Part shown: one piece after another, positions 42,656 through 51,660 of the stretch | Layout: each line of letters opens with the position of its first letter | Numbering within the stretch: position 1 is the first letter of the stretch | Assembly: GCF_000328565.1 (NCBI RefSeq) | Contig: NC_019958.1 | Location: 1 to 64,000, forward strand | Origin: Mycobacterium sp. JS623 | GTDB lineage: Bacteria > Actinomycetota > Actinomycetes > Mycobacteriales > Mycobacteriaceae | Reading direction: 5' to 3' | DNA length: 64,000 nucleotides | Made by a program: the position numbers and the translations under genes | The notes under the pieces: generated by a model | Told to the model about the DNA's origin: nothing | The model's database searches: none | What the model saw: the letters and a program-made list of their open reading frames with translations, nothing else

Positions 42656-42919
42656 AGATGAAGCATATGGGAAGACTATAACCATGCGCCAGATCACATG
42701 CAACACCTAAAGATGAAGCACTCCGCGTCCACCCGTGTTGCAGTACGCAACTGTCGGAGCGCTCCGCCATGCCATCTGACCTGCATATGACCGTCCGGCG
42801 GCTAGCGCAAATGCGAGAAACGCCCAATCGTCCCCCAGCAGCTGTCCCGCGCAAAGATGCAGCAACTAGCCCGTTTTCCCCGTCGAATCGCCCTTGGTGT
42901 GCGATTTAAAGATGAAGCA
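42656..42919. repeat. three direct repeats AGATGAAGCA in a divergent promoter
   Basis: Copies at 42656-42665, 42711-42720 and 42910-42919; the last two share the longer TAAAGATGAAGCA. They lie between the divergent starts 42623 and 42922, the third only 2 nt from the FHA-XRE start codon. Likely binding sites for a regulator, perhaps the FHA-XRE protein itself. Confidence 0.55.
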
Positions 42920-42921
42920 GC

Positions 42922-44022
42922 ATGGGATACGATTTGACCGTGCCGAACATCCCTCCGCTGCTGGTAGCGACCAGCGGCACCACAACGTTCGCAGTTCAGC
43001 CAGACGACGGTGTCGCCACGCTGGGACGCGACCCCTCGGCGACGATCCACATTCCCGACAACCGCGTCTCCCGGCGACACCTGCTGTTTGAGCCTCGCGA
43101 GGACGGCTGGCACGCCGTCGACACCAGTCGTAACGGCACCTATCTGGCCGGCGAGCGTTTCGAGGACATCGTGATCAGTGCCACCACGGAGGTGCATCTC
43201 GGTGCTCCCGAGGGCATTCCAGTCCGACTCACGGTGACCGAGACAGCACCCAGTCACCCCGCCGACCCGGCAGAGCCCAACGCGGACGCCGATCTCGACG
43301 AGGACTTCGCTGACGACACCGAGGATGTCGACCCCATCATCGCTCGGGTCGGATCTCAGGTCGCCGCCCGCCGCGAGCAGCTCGGATTGGCTCAACGCAA
43401 GCTGGCCCGCGACGGCGTGGTTGCCGCTGGTGCTCTCATCGCACTCGAGAAGGGGCGCCGGTGGCCGCGGGCGAAGACCATTTCGAAACTCGAACATGCA
43501 CTTGGTTGGCCTGCCGGATATCTCGGAGAGCTTCGCGACGAAGCCGCGGCCTCGTTGTCGACGACAGTAGAGGCTCCCCTGCTGGCCAGCGCAATCGAAC
43601 TTCACCTGGCCACCCTGAGAGCCTCCGTCGGTCGGCTCCCCGCTATCGACGATCCTGACTACACACCGGTGGTGACGTCAATCTTGGCCGACCTGCGCAA
43701 CGTGGAGCACGTGGTCGCAAATGCCGCGCGGACGGCAAAGGGCACGCCAGCGATCGCGCGCACACTCGGCTCGGTACGCCAACTGTACGGAGACCTCATG
43801 ACCCAGGCGGCGCGCTCGCCGTACGCCACTCTCGGTCAGCGTCTCTACGCCACCCGGACCGCCGGCGGGCTGACCGCCGAGGAGGCCGCCAACGCTGCTG
43901 GCGTCGCCGCGGACGCAGTCCTGGCCGTCGAGGACGGCCGGGACGTCGACCCGGTCACGGCCGCAGCCCTTGCTGCGCTCATCACCCAGCTCCAGGGCCC
44001 CGGCGGAACGGCTCCGCGATGA
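42922..44022 (+). CDS. FHA-domain protein with XRE helix-turn-helix domains
   Basis: 366 aa. Residues 20-95 are an FHA phosphothreonine-binding domain: LGRDPSA (R36), VSRRH (S50 to H53) and NGTYL (N71). An acidic linker follows (105-135), then an XRE HTH at about 143-196 (RREQLGLAQRKLARDG, ALEKGRRWPRAKTI) and a second HTH-like unit at about 305-360 (RTAGGLTAEEAANAAGVAAD). It can therefore bind a phosphorylated partner and DNA. Encoded next to a Ser/Thr kinase, it is the natural candidate for a kinase-controlled transcription factor. Confidence 0.82.
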   Translation: MGYDLTVPNIPPLLVATSGTTTFAVQPDDGVATLGRDPSATIHIPDNRVSRRHLLFEPREDGWHAVDTSRNGTYLAGERFEDIVISATTEVHLGAPEGIPVRLTVTETAPSHPADPAEPNADADLDEDFADDTEDVDPIIARVGSQVAARREQLGLAQRKLARDGVVAAGALIALEKGRRWPRAKTISKLEHALGWPAGYLGELRDEAAASLSTTVEAPLLASAIELHLATLRASVGRLPAIDDPDYTPVVTSILADLRNVEHVVANAARTAKGTPAIARTLGSVRQLYGDLMTQAARSPYATLGQRLYATRTAGGLTAEEAANAAGVAADAVLAVEDGRDVDPVTAAALAALITQLQGPGGTAPR

Positions 44023-44765
44023 CGATGAGGCCCCGCGGTGCGCGCGCGGCTGGCGTCGTGGCCGTCGTCTGCGCGGCCGCGGTCACCGGGTGCACGACGA
44101 CCATCCCTGGTGCAGCGCACACGTTACGGACCAGCCCACCCAGCACACCTTCCACCGCGGCGCCACCGGCCGGGGACGGCCCTTCGAGCGGCTTCATCAC
44201 GCCGACGTCGTTGGGATCGAAACTTCTCAAGCGCGACGCCGTCGCAGAGACGGTGGGAGACGCCGGCCTGAAGCCGATACAGACCTACGACAAGCCGGAT
44301 TTCAGTTCGGTGATGCAACCTCCGCAGTGCGACTACCGGGCATTCCCGGCGCGCAGCACCGCCTACATGAGTTCGCTCCTGGAAGGCATGGCCGGGGAGG
44401 CCAACAGCGATGACGCGACCGGTGTGCTTGCGGCGCAGGTTGTCTCATCCTGGACGACGGTGGACCACCCGAAGATGGTGCTGTCGACCATCACCGGGGA
44501 ATGGCGCATGTGCCCAGAAGGGCAGGCGTTCACCTCGTTTTCCAACGGTGACACGACACCGTGGGTCAGTGGGCCGATCACCACGGCCTCCGAGGATCGG
44601 GCAGTCTCGCTGATGACTCGTCAGGAGGGGGCCGCGAAGTCGTGTGCGCACGTCGTGACCGCCTACCTGAACACGGTGATCGAAACGTTGGTTTGCGGGC
44701 CGGGTGACACTGTTGCCCAGGCCAGCGTCATCGCGGATGGCCTTGTGGCGAATCTGCGGGCCTGA
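44019..44765 (+). CDS. lipoprotein with PknH-type sensor domain
   Basis: 248 aa; ATG overlaps the stop of the FHA gene (ATGA), so the two are coupled. Signal with lipobox AVTGC (C25), a Thr/Ser/Pro linker, then a domain matching the extracellular sensor of mycobacterial PknH (PknH_C family), with cysteines PPQCDYRAF, WRMCPEGQ, KSCAHVV and TLVCGPGD that form two disulfides in the known fold. Lies outside the membrane. It may bind a ligand and signal through the neighbouring kinase. Confidence 0.8.
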   Translation: MTMRPRGARAAGVVAVVCAAAVTGCTTTIPGAAHTLRTSPPSTPSTAAPPAGDGPSSGFITPTSLGSKLLKRDAVAETVGDAGLKPIQTYDKPDFSSVMQPPQCDYRAFPARSTAYMSSLLEGMAGEANSDDATGVLAAQVVSSWTTVDHPKMVLSTITGEWRMCPEGQAFTSFSNGDTTPWVSGPITTASEDRAVSLMTRQEGAAKSCAHVVTAYLNTVIETLVCGPGDTVAQASVIADGLVANLRA

Positions 44766-44780
44766 CCGAGCGCGTCAGCG

Positions 44781-46712
44781 CTACTGCAGCGCCGCGGCCA
44801 GTTGGGGGGCCAGGTTCTCGTTGAGATACTGGGTGGCCAGCACCCCGCCAGGATCATCAAGCGCCGCAACGACGTTGGGGTCATCTGCGACGACGATGGT
44901 CCCGTGGTAAGCGACGAGCTGCTTGGGTAGCCCAGAGAAGCCTCCCCCGCCGGCGTCCTTATCGGTGCGAATCACGAGAAGGACATCGGACTCGATTTGG
45001 TAGAGCTTCTCGGGGTTCGCCAGCGGCCGAAGGCCAGTGGCGTCGGTGGCTTCGCGCCTGAGATCCTGGTTGTAGACGAAGCCCAGCGCAGTCAGGTAAT
45101 CCGCGGTGTTCGACGGTGTCAGGACTTGGCCGACCCCGAAGTCGGTGAGGGTGATCGCCGTCGCCGACTTGTTCTTGAACGCCTCAGTGTTCGCGTTGCG
45201 CATGTCAGCCAACTGCGAATCAGACAGGGCAATCAGCTCATCAGCCGATTGCTGTTTGCCCAGGATCCGCCCAACCCATTTCAGTCGTTCGCGCCATGTC
45301 CAGTCCTGGGGACGCAGGGCTTTGGGTTCAGTGATGGTGGGCGCGATCGCCGTCAGTTTCGTGTACGTCGCATCGTCGATCGCGCCGGAGGCGATGATGA
45401 CGTCGGGATGGGCTGCCGCCACGGCGGCCGTATCGAGGAAACCAAGGACGTGGGTCCCCGTGGCGTCTTTCGCCTGCAGCCATCCCGGAAGTGTCCCGCC
45501 GGCGGCGACGGCAACTACCGGGTGCACACCGAGCGCGAACACGGCGTCCGCATCGCCCGGCCCCACGACGGCAACGGCTGACGGCGCCGAGGCCAGGGTG
45601 ATCGATCCGTGGGTGGTGTCGAAGGTTTGGGGCAGATAGACCGCCTCCGGCGCGCGGCCGGGCCACCACCAGAGAACTCCGGCTGCGGCCACGGCCGCCA
45701 CGACGGCCATCAGCAGGATCGGGCGCAACCACCGTCGCCGTGAACGGGCGGCCACGTGCGCAGCTCCCGGCCGGCTGCGTCCCGATTGTGGGCCAAAGAA
45801 CCGGCCATCGGGAGGCGTCGACGCCTCGGCTGCCGATGGATCCGTGAACTGCCCGGACCGCGCCGACGTACCGGCGGGGACCTCGTCGAGGGCAGCTGCA
45901 ACGGCCGCGGCGAACTCCCCCGCGCTGCTGTAGCGGTCAGCCGGATCCTTGGCCATGACCCGGACCAAGATCGGGTTGAGGGCTACGGGCAGGTGCGGGG
46001 CACGGTCGGTGAGCAACGGCGGCGCTTGCAACAAGTGCGCGGCCGCCATTCCCGCGAGACCGCCGCTGAATGGCGCGTGCCCCGAGAGCAGTCGGAACAG
46101 CGAGCATCCCAGTGAGTAGATATCGGCGCGCGGACCCACCGCTTGAGGATCACCGGCGAGGGTCTCGGGTGCAGCAAAGGCGACACTGGCCATAACGGTG
46201 CCGTCCTGGGTGAGTGCCGAGGCTTCATTGAGTGCGCGCGCGATGCCGAAGTCGGCCAGCAGCACGCGACCAGATTCGGCGGCGAGGAGGAAGTTGGCGG
46301 GTTTGATGTCGCGATGGATGATGCCGCGGCCGTGCGCGTAGTCGAGGGCGGCGGCCACTTCGGTCACGATATGAACGGCGCGCTGCGGTGCCATGTGGCC
46401 GGCGGTCTGCTCACGGTCGGCGTCGGTGCCCTGGACGTACTGCATTGCGATCCACAGTTGACCGTCGCTGGTTTCCCCGCGGTCGTAGACGGTGACGATG
46501 TTGGGGTGATCGAGCGTGGCCGCCAGATCGGCTTCGCGAACGAATCGGGATCTGAACTGTTCATCGTGGGAGAGTTCGGCGCTGAGGATCTTGAGGGCGT
46601 CGTGACGGGGCAAGGAGCGGTGGGCGGCTCTGTAGACGGTGCCCATTCCTCCGGCGCCGAGTCGCTCTTCGATGCGGTAGCCAGCGATGGTGGTGCCTGG
46701 AGGTAGCGTCAC
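44781..46712 (-). CDS. Ser/Thr protein kinase with FecB-like extracytoplasmic domain
   Basis: 643 aa. Kinase domain 10-275: GAGGMGTV loop, K41, HRDIKPAN (D135, N140), DFG (D154) and APE (181-183); a complete PknA/B-type kinase. TM at 330-350 ([20 protein letters not shown]). Residues 355-643 resemble a FecB/BtuF periplasmic-binding fold (Peripla_BP_2): [41 protein letters not shown], then the [12 protein letters not shown] helix. That fold normally carries Fe-siderophores or cobalamin to ABC importers, so the kinase may sense such a ligand. Convergent with the PknH-type lipoprotein gene. Confidence 0.85.
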   Translation of the reverse strand: MTLPPGTTIAGYRIEERLGAGGMGTVYRAAHRSLPRHDALKILSAELSHDEQFRSRFVREADLAATLDHPNIVTVYDRGETSDGQLWIAMQYVQGTDADREQTAGHMAPQRAVHIVTEVAAALDYAHGRGIIHRDIKPANFLLAAESGRVLLADFGIARALNEASALTQDGTVMASVAFAAPETLAGDPQAVGPRADIYSLGCSLFRLLSGHAPFSGGLAGMAAAHLLQAPPLLTDRAPHLPVALNPILVRVMAKDPADRYSSAGEFAAAVAAALDEVPAGTSARSGQFTDPSAAEASTPPDGRFFGPQSGRSRPGAAHVAARSRRRWLRPILLMAVVAAVAAAGVLWWWPGRAPEAVYLPQTFDTTHGSITLASAPSAVAVVGPGDADAVFALGVHPVVAVAAGGTLPGWLQAKDATGTHVLGFLDTAAVAAAHPDVIIASGAIDDATYTKLTAIAPTITEPKALRPQDWTWRERLKWVGRILGKQQSADELIALSDSQLADMRNANTEAFKNKSATAITLTDFGVGQVLTPSNTADYLTALGFVYNQDLRREATDATGLRPLANPEKLYQIESDVLLVIRTDKDAGGGGFSGLPKQLVAYHGTIVVADDPNVVAALDDPGGVLATQYLNENLAPQLAAALQ

Positions 46713-46789
46713 GACGCGTCCTCGGTGCTGTTCATCGCCTCAAACTACCGGCGGCATGGGCCCGTTCCCCCGGCCGCGCGCCGACGCCG

Positions 46790-48031
46790 TCAGGGGGCGG
46801 TGAGCATCAGATACTGCGCAGCGGACTTTTGGCGAAGTTCTTCAGGATGGGTGGCCAGCACCACAGCGACGTAGCGGCCGGCGGTGAGAAGACATTGGTA
46901 GAGACTGAGCGGATCGGTCTTGCTTTTACCGCTGCAGACCGTCGTCGAGGGCAGGCCGTCGGCCGGCGGGAGCGGTATGAAGTCGGCGTCGGCGGTGATG
47001 TCTCGGGTGAGGCCGTCGAACAGTGTCTTCGCGGCGGCAGCATCGGGTGTTGAGTACACCGCGGCCGCGTCCCCGACGCCTTGGACTTGCATGCCGGAGT
47101 CAGCGAACAGCTTGGCCGAGACGACGGGGGCGCCCTGGAAGTGCAGTGCGGCCCGCGGCTCGAACACACCGTTTTGGATCGTGAGATTTTCGCGGGCTAC
47201 CGGCAGGGTTCGTTGCAGCACCCCGTTCGAGTCGACGGGAAGGGTGCCAAACTGCGCCGGATCGGTGGCCGGGAATTCGTCGAGGCGCGGGAGCTGCAGG
47301 TCCAGGATCTTGGCGATCAGTTCGGCGGTTTCGTCGCTGTCGCCTTTTTGGATGCGGCTGTAGTTGTAGATGACGTACTTGCCATGGGGGGTGAAGCTTT
47401 CGACGGTACTGGTGCCGTCGGTGAGTGTGCCTGCCCGGGCGCGGGCTTGCGGATACCCAGGGACGCTGTGAGGGGACACCTGCCCGTTGGGATACAGGGC
47501 GGCGGGCGGGGGTTGTTGGCTGATGTCGTCGGCCGCGGCCCGCGCGTCGTCGGGCGAGGCGAATTCCCAGACCGAATTGGTAAGGCCCTTGGCCCCGCCG
47601 GCTTGTCCCCCTGATTCGATGGAGGTGGTTCGGTCCGACGAGAACCCGAGCACGAAGTGGTGCCGTTCGGCGAGGAATTGCACTGGGTCAGGAAGTAGCC
47701 CACTGAGCGCCTTCGCATTCTTGAGGGCGTAGGTTTCGGTCACGACGGCATGCAGCAGTGTGGGGTCGACCTCCCAGGGGCCCACGACATAACCGGCCAG
47801 GCGCTGCGCCTCAATCACCGTGCCGTTGCGTCCCTCCTGATCAGCCGTACCGAGCGGCCGCGACGGGGTGGTGGGGTAGTTCCCGGGGCGCAGAAGACCC
47901 GGGATCGCCGAATCTGCGGTGAAGCCCCGGTCTCGATGGGCGTGCCCGTCGACGATCGGGGTGCAACCAGCGCCGGCCAGAGCTATTGCGAGCAAGACAC
48001 TGGTGGTGCGCGCGGCCTTGCTCACCGTCAC
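46790..48031 (-). CDS. DUF7373-type lipoprotein
   Basis: 413 aa with lipobox LAGAGC (C23). After the signal: LLRPGNYPTTPSRPLGTADQ, typical of the mycobacterial DUF7373 lipoproteins, then two repeated-looking alpha/beta halves and a disulfide pair near the C-terminus (TVCSGKSK, YQCLLTAG). Anchored on the outer face of the membrane. Its start overlaps the stop of the DUF4333 gene, so the pair is co-translated. Function of the family is not established. Confidence 0.72.
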   Translation of the reverse strand: MTVSKAARTTSVLLAIALAGAGCTPIVDGHAHRDRGFTADSAIPGLLRPGNYPTTPSRPLGTADQEGRNGTVIEAQRLAGYVVGPWEVDPTLLHAVVTETYALKNAKALSGLLPDPVQFLAERHHFVLGFSSDRTTSIESGGQAGGAKGLTNSVWEFASPDDARAAADDISQQPPPAALYPNGQVSPHSVPGYPQARARAGTLTDGTSTVESFTPHGKYVIYNYSRIQKGDSDETAELIAKILDLQLPRLDEFPATDPAQFGTLPVDSNGVLQRTLPVARENLTIQNGVFEPRAALHFQGAPVVSAKLFADSGMQVQGVGDAAAVYSTPDAAAAKTLFDGLTRDITADADFIPLPPADGLPSTTVCSGKSKTDPLSLYQCLLTAGRYVAVVLATHPEELRQKSAAQYLMLTAP

Positions 48032-48624
48032 TGCGGGGGACTCACCGTGTAGTCGCCCGAGGAGTTGTCGAAGGAGACGTTGACACGTCGCGGGATTCCG
48101 TTGATGCGCACGGTGCAGGTGAACGTTGCGCCGGCGCGCACGGTGGGGTTCTGGCCGTTGTTGCAGGTGACGTCGGAGACCGCGCCCAGTCCATAGCCGT
48201 TAGCCTTGTCGGAAAGTAGCTGCTCGATGCTGCGTTGAGCGACGGTGATGTCGAGCTTGGTGGTGTTCAGGAAGCCCGGCTTCCACAGGCCCAAAATCAG
48301 GAACGCGGCAATGCCCACCGCCGCCGCGGCACCGACTTGAGCTGCGCGTCTAGTCGTGGCCGCCCGGGTGCCGGATGGGGTGTCGGGGGCGGTTGTTGCA
48401 GTCAAGAGGTGGGCAGTCGGCGGGCCAAGTCGCTCGTCGGCTGCGTTCGGATGTAGCGGCGACGCGCCAGGCCCCTCTTGGTGCTCCTCTGCGGCAGCTC
48501 CCTGCTCGACACCGGCCGCGATCTCCGCGAACGGGTCCGGCCCCGGGGCCCGGGGCGTCCACGGCGCAGTCCCGTCCGAAGTTGTCCCTTCCGACTGTGA
48601 TTCCGAGGGATCCATGCTCGTCAT
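48028..48624 (-). CDS. membrane protein with DUF4333 domain
   Basis: 198 aa from ATG 48624 (AGGA site also allows ATG 48615). N-terminal 90 residues are disordered, one membrane segment (VGIAAFLILGLWKPG), then a C-terminal outer domain: VAQRSIEQLLSDKANGYGLG, DVTCNNGQNP, TFTCTVRINGIPRRVNVSFD, the DUF4333 pattern found in many mycobacterial envelope proteins. Overlaps the DUF7373 lipoprotein gene by 4 nt. Confidence 0.78.
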   Translation of the reverse strand: MTSMDPSESQSEGTTSDGTAPWTPRAPGPDPFAEIAAGVEQGAAAEEHQEGPGASPLHPNAADERLGPPTAHLLTATTAPDTPSGTRAATTRRAAQVGAAAAVGIAAFLILGLWKPGFLNTTKLDITVAQRSIEQLLSDKANGYGLGAVSDVTCNNGQNPTVRAGATFTCTVRINGIPRRVNVSFDNSSGDYTVSPPQ

Positions 48625-48682
48625 CCTGTTGCAATTCTGCCGGCGCGCGCGCATCGCAACACCACCACATCACAGCGCCGAC

Positions 48683-49066
48683 TCACCCGGCGCTCCCGCC
48701 GTCGACGGCGCCGCCGAACTCCCTGAACCACACGAAGTACTTGTTGTTCCAAATGGCAGCATCGGTGAGATCCCCAACATCGACGCCTTCAGGGCCGTAG
48801 GTATCGAGCACCTCCAACGCGAGCCGGAAGCACGCTGCAAGATTGGGGCCTTGCTGGCTATTCCACAGAGCAACCAAATCGTCGACACGTTGGCGCACTT
48901 CTGTCACAACGTCAACGGGAGCATCAGCAGGCAACGTGATGAGGACTTGTCGCGCGTGGGCGAGCAGGCGTTGCCCATCGACGAACTGTCGGGCCAGGAC
49001 CTCGATCGCGGCGGCAGGCTTCATTCGGAAGACAGCATCGCCGGAATCGCTATCGGTTACGTCCAT
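48683..49066 (-). CDS. hypothetical protein, 127 aa
   Basis: ATG 49066. All-helical: AAAIEVLARQFVDGQRLLAH, VTEVRQRVDDLVALWNSQQG, then IWNNKYFVWFREFGG near the end. Lies 58 nt upstream of the DUF4333 gene, same strand. Function unknown. Confidence 0.62.
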   Translation of the reverse strand: MDVTDSDSGDAVFRMKPAAAIEVLARQFVDGQRLLAHARQVLITLPADAPVDVVTEVRQRVDDLVALWNSQQGPNLAACFRLALEVLDTYGPEGVDVGDLTDAAIWNNKYFVWFREFGGAVDGGSAG

Positions 49067-49216
49067 AGGCCTGCTCCAATCCCCTCCGGCTGATCCTTCG
49101 GGACGCAGAAGAGCCGCCGACTACCTTGCTGGTCGAATCTACAGAGTTCCGGCTCTCTGGCCTCCCGGTGGACGGACGCGCGCTGTTTTGGCCGTCGCCG
49201 CGACACCGCAGACCTC

Positions 49217-49252
49217 CGATGAACGGCGCGGTCGACCCGGGGCCGTTCATCG
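49217..49252. promoter_or_regulatory. 11-bp perfect inverted repeat in a divergent gap
   Basis: CGATGAACGGC (49217-49227) and GCCGTTCATCG (49242-49252), 14-nt spacer, between the divergent starts 49066 and 49308. Operator-like. Confidence 0.45.
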
Positions 49253-49307
49253 TCGGCGCATGCCGCTCACGCCGCGATAACCTGTCGACACGACACGACC
49301 ACGATGG

Positions 49308-49754
49308 ATGCTCAATTTGCTGACCACACTGCATGCCAGCCACAACGGCGAGTTCTACCGCACCCGGCTGCACGACCTCCTCGACGTCGCCGAACTCATC
49401 CGTGAGAGCCCGCGACGCCTCGAATCCGCCACCACCGCCCACGGATCCCTGATCATGTGGTTCAGCCCGCGCTCGCGCTCACTGGTCAACAAACACGCCA
49501 CCGAACTCCTGCTGGCCACCACAACCTTCTCCGCAAGCCAGGTCCCCCTATTGCACGGCGACATCGTCATCACCGGGCGTGACGGTCACGGCCACCTCGA
49601 CAGCCTGACTGAGGAGCAACTCCAGCACCTCGTCAACTACGAGCCCGGGATCATGCGGGCCCGCACCCTGAGCCGCCGCTTCGCCCGTGATCACCGCCAT
49701 CGCCGCGCAGCGTTCGACGCCGCATCTGCGGCCACCCCGCCTCCATGGCGTTGA
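49308..49754 (+). CDS. hypothetical protein, 148 aa
   Basis: ATG 49308. Alpha/beta with TRLHDLLDVAELIRESPRRL and HATELLLATTTFSASQVPLL; a His/Arg-rich C-terminal end (FARDHRHRRAAFDA). Overlaps the next gene by 10 nt. Function unknown. Confidence 0.62.
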   Translation: MLNLLTTLHASHNGEFYRTRLHDLLDVAELIRESPRRLESATTAHGSLIMWFSPRSRSLVNKHATELLLATTTFSASQVPLLHGDIVITGRDGHGHLDSLTEEQLQHLVNYEPGIMRARTLSRRFARDHRHRRAAFDAASAATPPPWR

Positions 49755-50374
49755 CCGCGGCCGCCCCTACGTGGGTCGATTCACCCTGGCTCACTCTCGT
49801 TCGAGAACTCGCGCCGGCGGCGGCCGCTCTCATCGCCCTGGGCGCGGCATGCGTCGCGTTCGTCATAGGCCGGCGTCAGATCGCGGCCAGCAGCGCCAAC
49901 CTGGACAAGCAGCTCGCCGCCCAAGCTCGCGAAGCCCGCCTCGACCGGCAAGCGCAGGACGCCCGGGCCACACGCGCCGAGCGACGCGATGTCCTCGTCG
50001 ACGCCGCACGCGCCGTACAGACCGTTCGCCACCTCGCCATCCGTTTGCACTGGATGCGCATCGCGACCCGCGCACCCGAACTATCGGGTCAGCCCTACAG
50101 CGCCGACGACGCCAACACTCTCTCCCAAGAACTCGACGGCGCACGCGAGACCATCGACTTTTACGTCAGCGTGCTCACCGTGATCGGCTTATCAGAACCC
50201 GCCCAAGCCCTCTCGGATCTCCAAGACACCTTCGACTCATACTGCACAGCCGGCGACGCACCACCCGGCGAAGTATCCGAAGTGACTGCCGCGGCCCGCG
50301 CCACCCTGAGCCGCTTCGCCGCATCCCTACCCACCGAACGGCGTCCCGTCGCGGGGGATGGTCCGCACGATTGA
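49745..50374 (+). CDS. membrane-anchored coiled-coil protein, 209 aa
   Basis: One N-terminal membrane segment about residues 23-42 (APAAAALIALGAACVAFVIG), then a long charged coiled coil (SSANLDKQLAAQAREARLDR, QAQDARATRAERRDVLVDAA) and a helical C-terminal part. This layout is common in phage and plasmid membrane proteins of unknown role. Confidence 0.65.
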   Translation: MALTAAAPTWVDSPWLTLVRELAPAAAALIALGAACVAFVIGRRQIAASSANLDKQLAAQAREARLDRQAQDARATRAERRDVLVDAARAVQTVRHLAIRLHWMRIATRAPELSGQPYSADDANTLSQELDGARETIDFYVSVLTVIGLSEPAQALSDLQDTFDSYCTAGDAPPGEVSEVTAAARATLSRFAASLPTERRPVAGDGPHD

Positions 50375-50388
50375 AACCACCGTCGGAG

Positions 50389-50517
50389 TTACGTGCCGCG
50401 TACCGAGATGATCAACCGCCCGTCCGCAACGTAGGCGCTGAATAGCTCCAGCGGGTCGCCGTTCACGTCCAAGACATCAATCCCGTCGAGGTTGAGCAGA
50501 TTCGACGCTTCGTCCAT
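50389..50517 (-). CDS. small acidic protein, 42 aa
   Basis: ATG 50517 with AAAGGTG about 11 nt upstream. Begins MDEASNLLNLDGIDVLDVNG and ends GRLIISVRGT. Function unknown. Confidence 0.55.
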   Translation of the reverse strand: MDEASNLLNLDGIDVLDVNGDPLELFSAYVADGRLIISVRGT

Positions 50518-50629
50518 TGGCCTAGTTCACCTTTCGTGTGCTTGACCTGATCTCATTCAGGGCGACCCTCGCGCTTGCTGAATCGGCGAGCCCGCGGATT
50601 GCACCACCAACCGCACCATCGCCGAGGGA

Positions 50630-50833
50630 TCAGAGGGCAACCACTTGACCGGTCGCAGGATCGAATACTTCGACGTGCTGGCCGAAGATCTGCTCCTCAG
50701 GCGCCCATCGCCATTGCAGGCCTCGCCTACCCAATCGCCGGTTCAGCTCCACCTGCTCGTCGTCGTATCCGAAGTCCTCGGCCTTGTTCATCCGCTCGAT
50801 CAGTGCCCGATCGCTGAGCCGCGCGATGTCCAC
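50630..50833 (-). CDS. small hypothetical protein, 67 aa
   Basis: GTG 50833 with GGGGAGG upstream. Begins VDIARLSDRALIERMNKAED, contains RGLQWR-WAPEEQIFGQ and ends GQVVAL. The palindrome at 50846-50861 lies just upstream of the ribosome site. Function unknown. Confidence 0.6.
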   Translation of the reverse strand: MDIARLSDRALIERMNKAEDFGYDDEQVELNRRLGRRGLQWRWAPEEQIFGQHVEVFDPATGQVVAL

Positions 50834-50845
50834 TACGCACCTCCC

Positions 50846-50861
50846 CGAAGAACGTTCTTCG
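50846..50861. promoter_or_regulatory. 16-bp perfect palindrome
   Basis: CGAAGAACGTTCTTCG, immediately upstream of the ribosome site of the 67-aa gene. It differs from the LexA box (TCGAAC-N4-GTTCGA), so it is probably the site of another dimeric regulator. Confidence 0.5.
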
Positions 50862-50973
50862 ATTGCCGTTGGCAGCCATGATGCATAGCGACGAGCCACC
50901 CACCAGGCACCGACACTGAAACTCGCACAGGTTTCCGGAAGCTTTGCACCGCCGACCGACCGGCAGTCCTCTG

Positions 50974-51135
50974 TCAACCAGTGATCACTACTCCGGCTAT
51001 TGCGGCGAGCGCCAGAACCAGGCAGAGGAGCGCCCACCATGGGCGGCGCTGGGCCAGCAGAACGAAACCGAGAATGCACAGGACCACCCCGGCCGCAGCC
51101 AGAAGCAGCCCGGCGACCGCCGCACTCAGCGACAT
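50974..51135 (-). CDS. two-helix membrane mini-protein, 53 aa
   Basis: ATG 51135 to TGA 50974. Two membrane helices, residues 7-27 (VAGLLLAAAGVVLCILGFVL) and 33-51 (WALLCLVLALAAIAGVVIT), joined by a basic AQRRPW turn. Small holin-like or accessory membrane peptide in appearance; role unknown. Confidence 0.6.
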   Translation of the reverse strand: MSLSAAVAGLLLAAAGVVLCILGFVLLAQRRPWWALLCLVLALAAIAGVVITG

Positions 51136-51249
51136 GCAACCCCGCCCAGTCCCAATACCTGCTGCACGTGGCGCCTCTCCCCGGCTCGATACAGAAGTGG
51201 TTGGCGATCGCCGTGATCACACCCACGCCTCTCAAGGATGCCCCAGAAC

Positions 51250-51567
51250 TCAGCGATCATTGTCTGGATCCAGCAAGGCTGCCGCCAGTCGGTCTTCCTC
51301 GACATCTGCTGCGACGATGACATGCTCTTCTCCTGTCAGGAGGTAGGGCCATCGCGCGTCGGCGAGACTACGACGCGCCAGATCGCGGCCCAGGACCGAG
51401 CGCGCCCACTCCTCACCGCGCCGCTGGATGACCGCCAGACAGGCGTGCACGGCATGTGGATCGACGAACTTCGACGCACGGCCCGCTGTGACTGCGGCCT
51501 GACGCATTTGCACCAGCTGCGGTTCCGGAATCTTGGTCTGCTGCAACGGTGTTCCCATTCTTGTCAT
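51250..51567 (-). CDS. hypothetical protein, 105 aa
   Basis: Likely ATG 51567. Begins MTRMGTPLQQTKIPEPQLVQ; helical, with AVHACLAVIQRRGEEWARSV and an acidic C-terminus ALLDPDNDR. Function unknown. Confidence 0.58.
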   Translation of the reverse strand: MTRMGTPLQQTKIPEPQLVQMRQAAVTAGRASKFVDPHAVHACLAVIQRRGEEWARSVLGRDLARRSLADARWPYLLTGEEHVIVAADVEEDRLAAALLDPDNDR

Positions 51568-51660
51568 CTGAGCCGGATAGCACGACCACGCGCGAACCGA
51601 CTCGTTGCCTGTCAGCCGTTCTGTTTTTCTCACAGGGTTACGCCATGCAGGTTCGGCGTT

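Noticed and set aside
50846..50861. Second LexA box
   Set aside because: The palindrome lacks the TCGAAC/GTTCGA half-sites.
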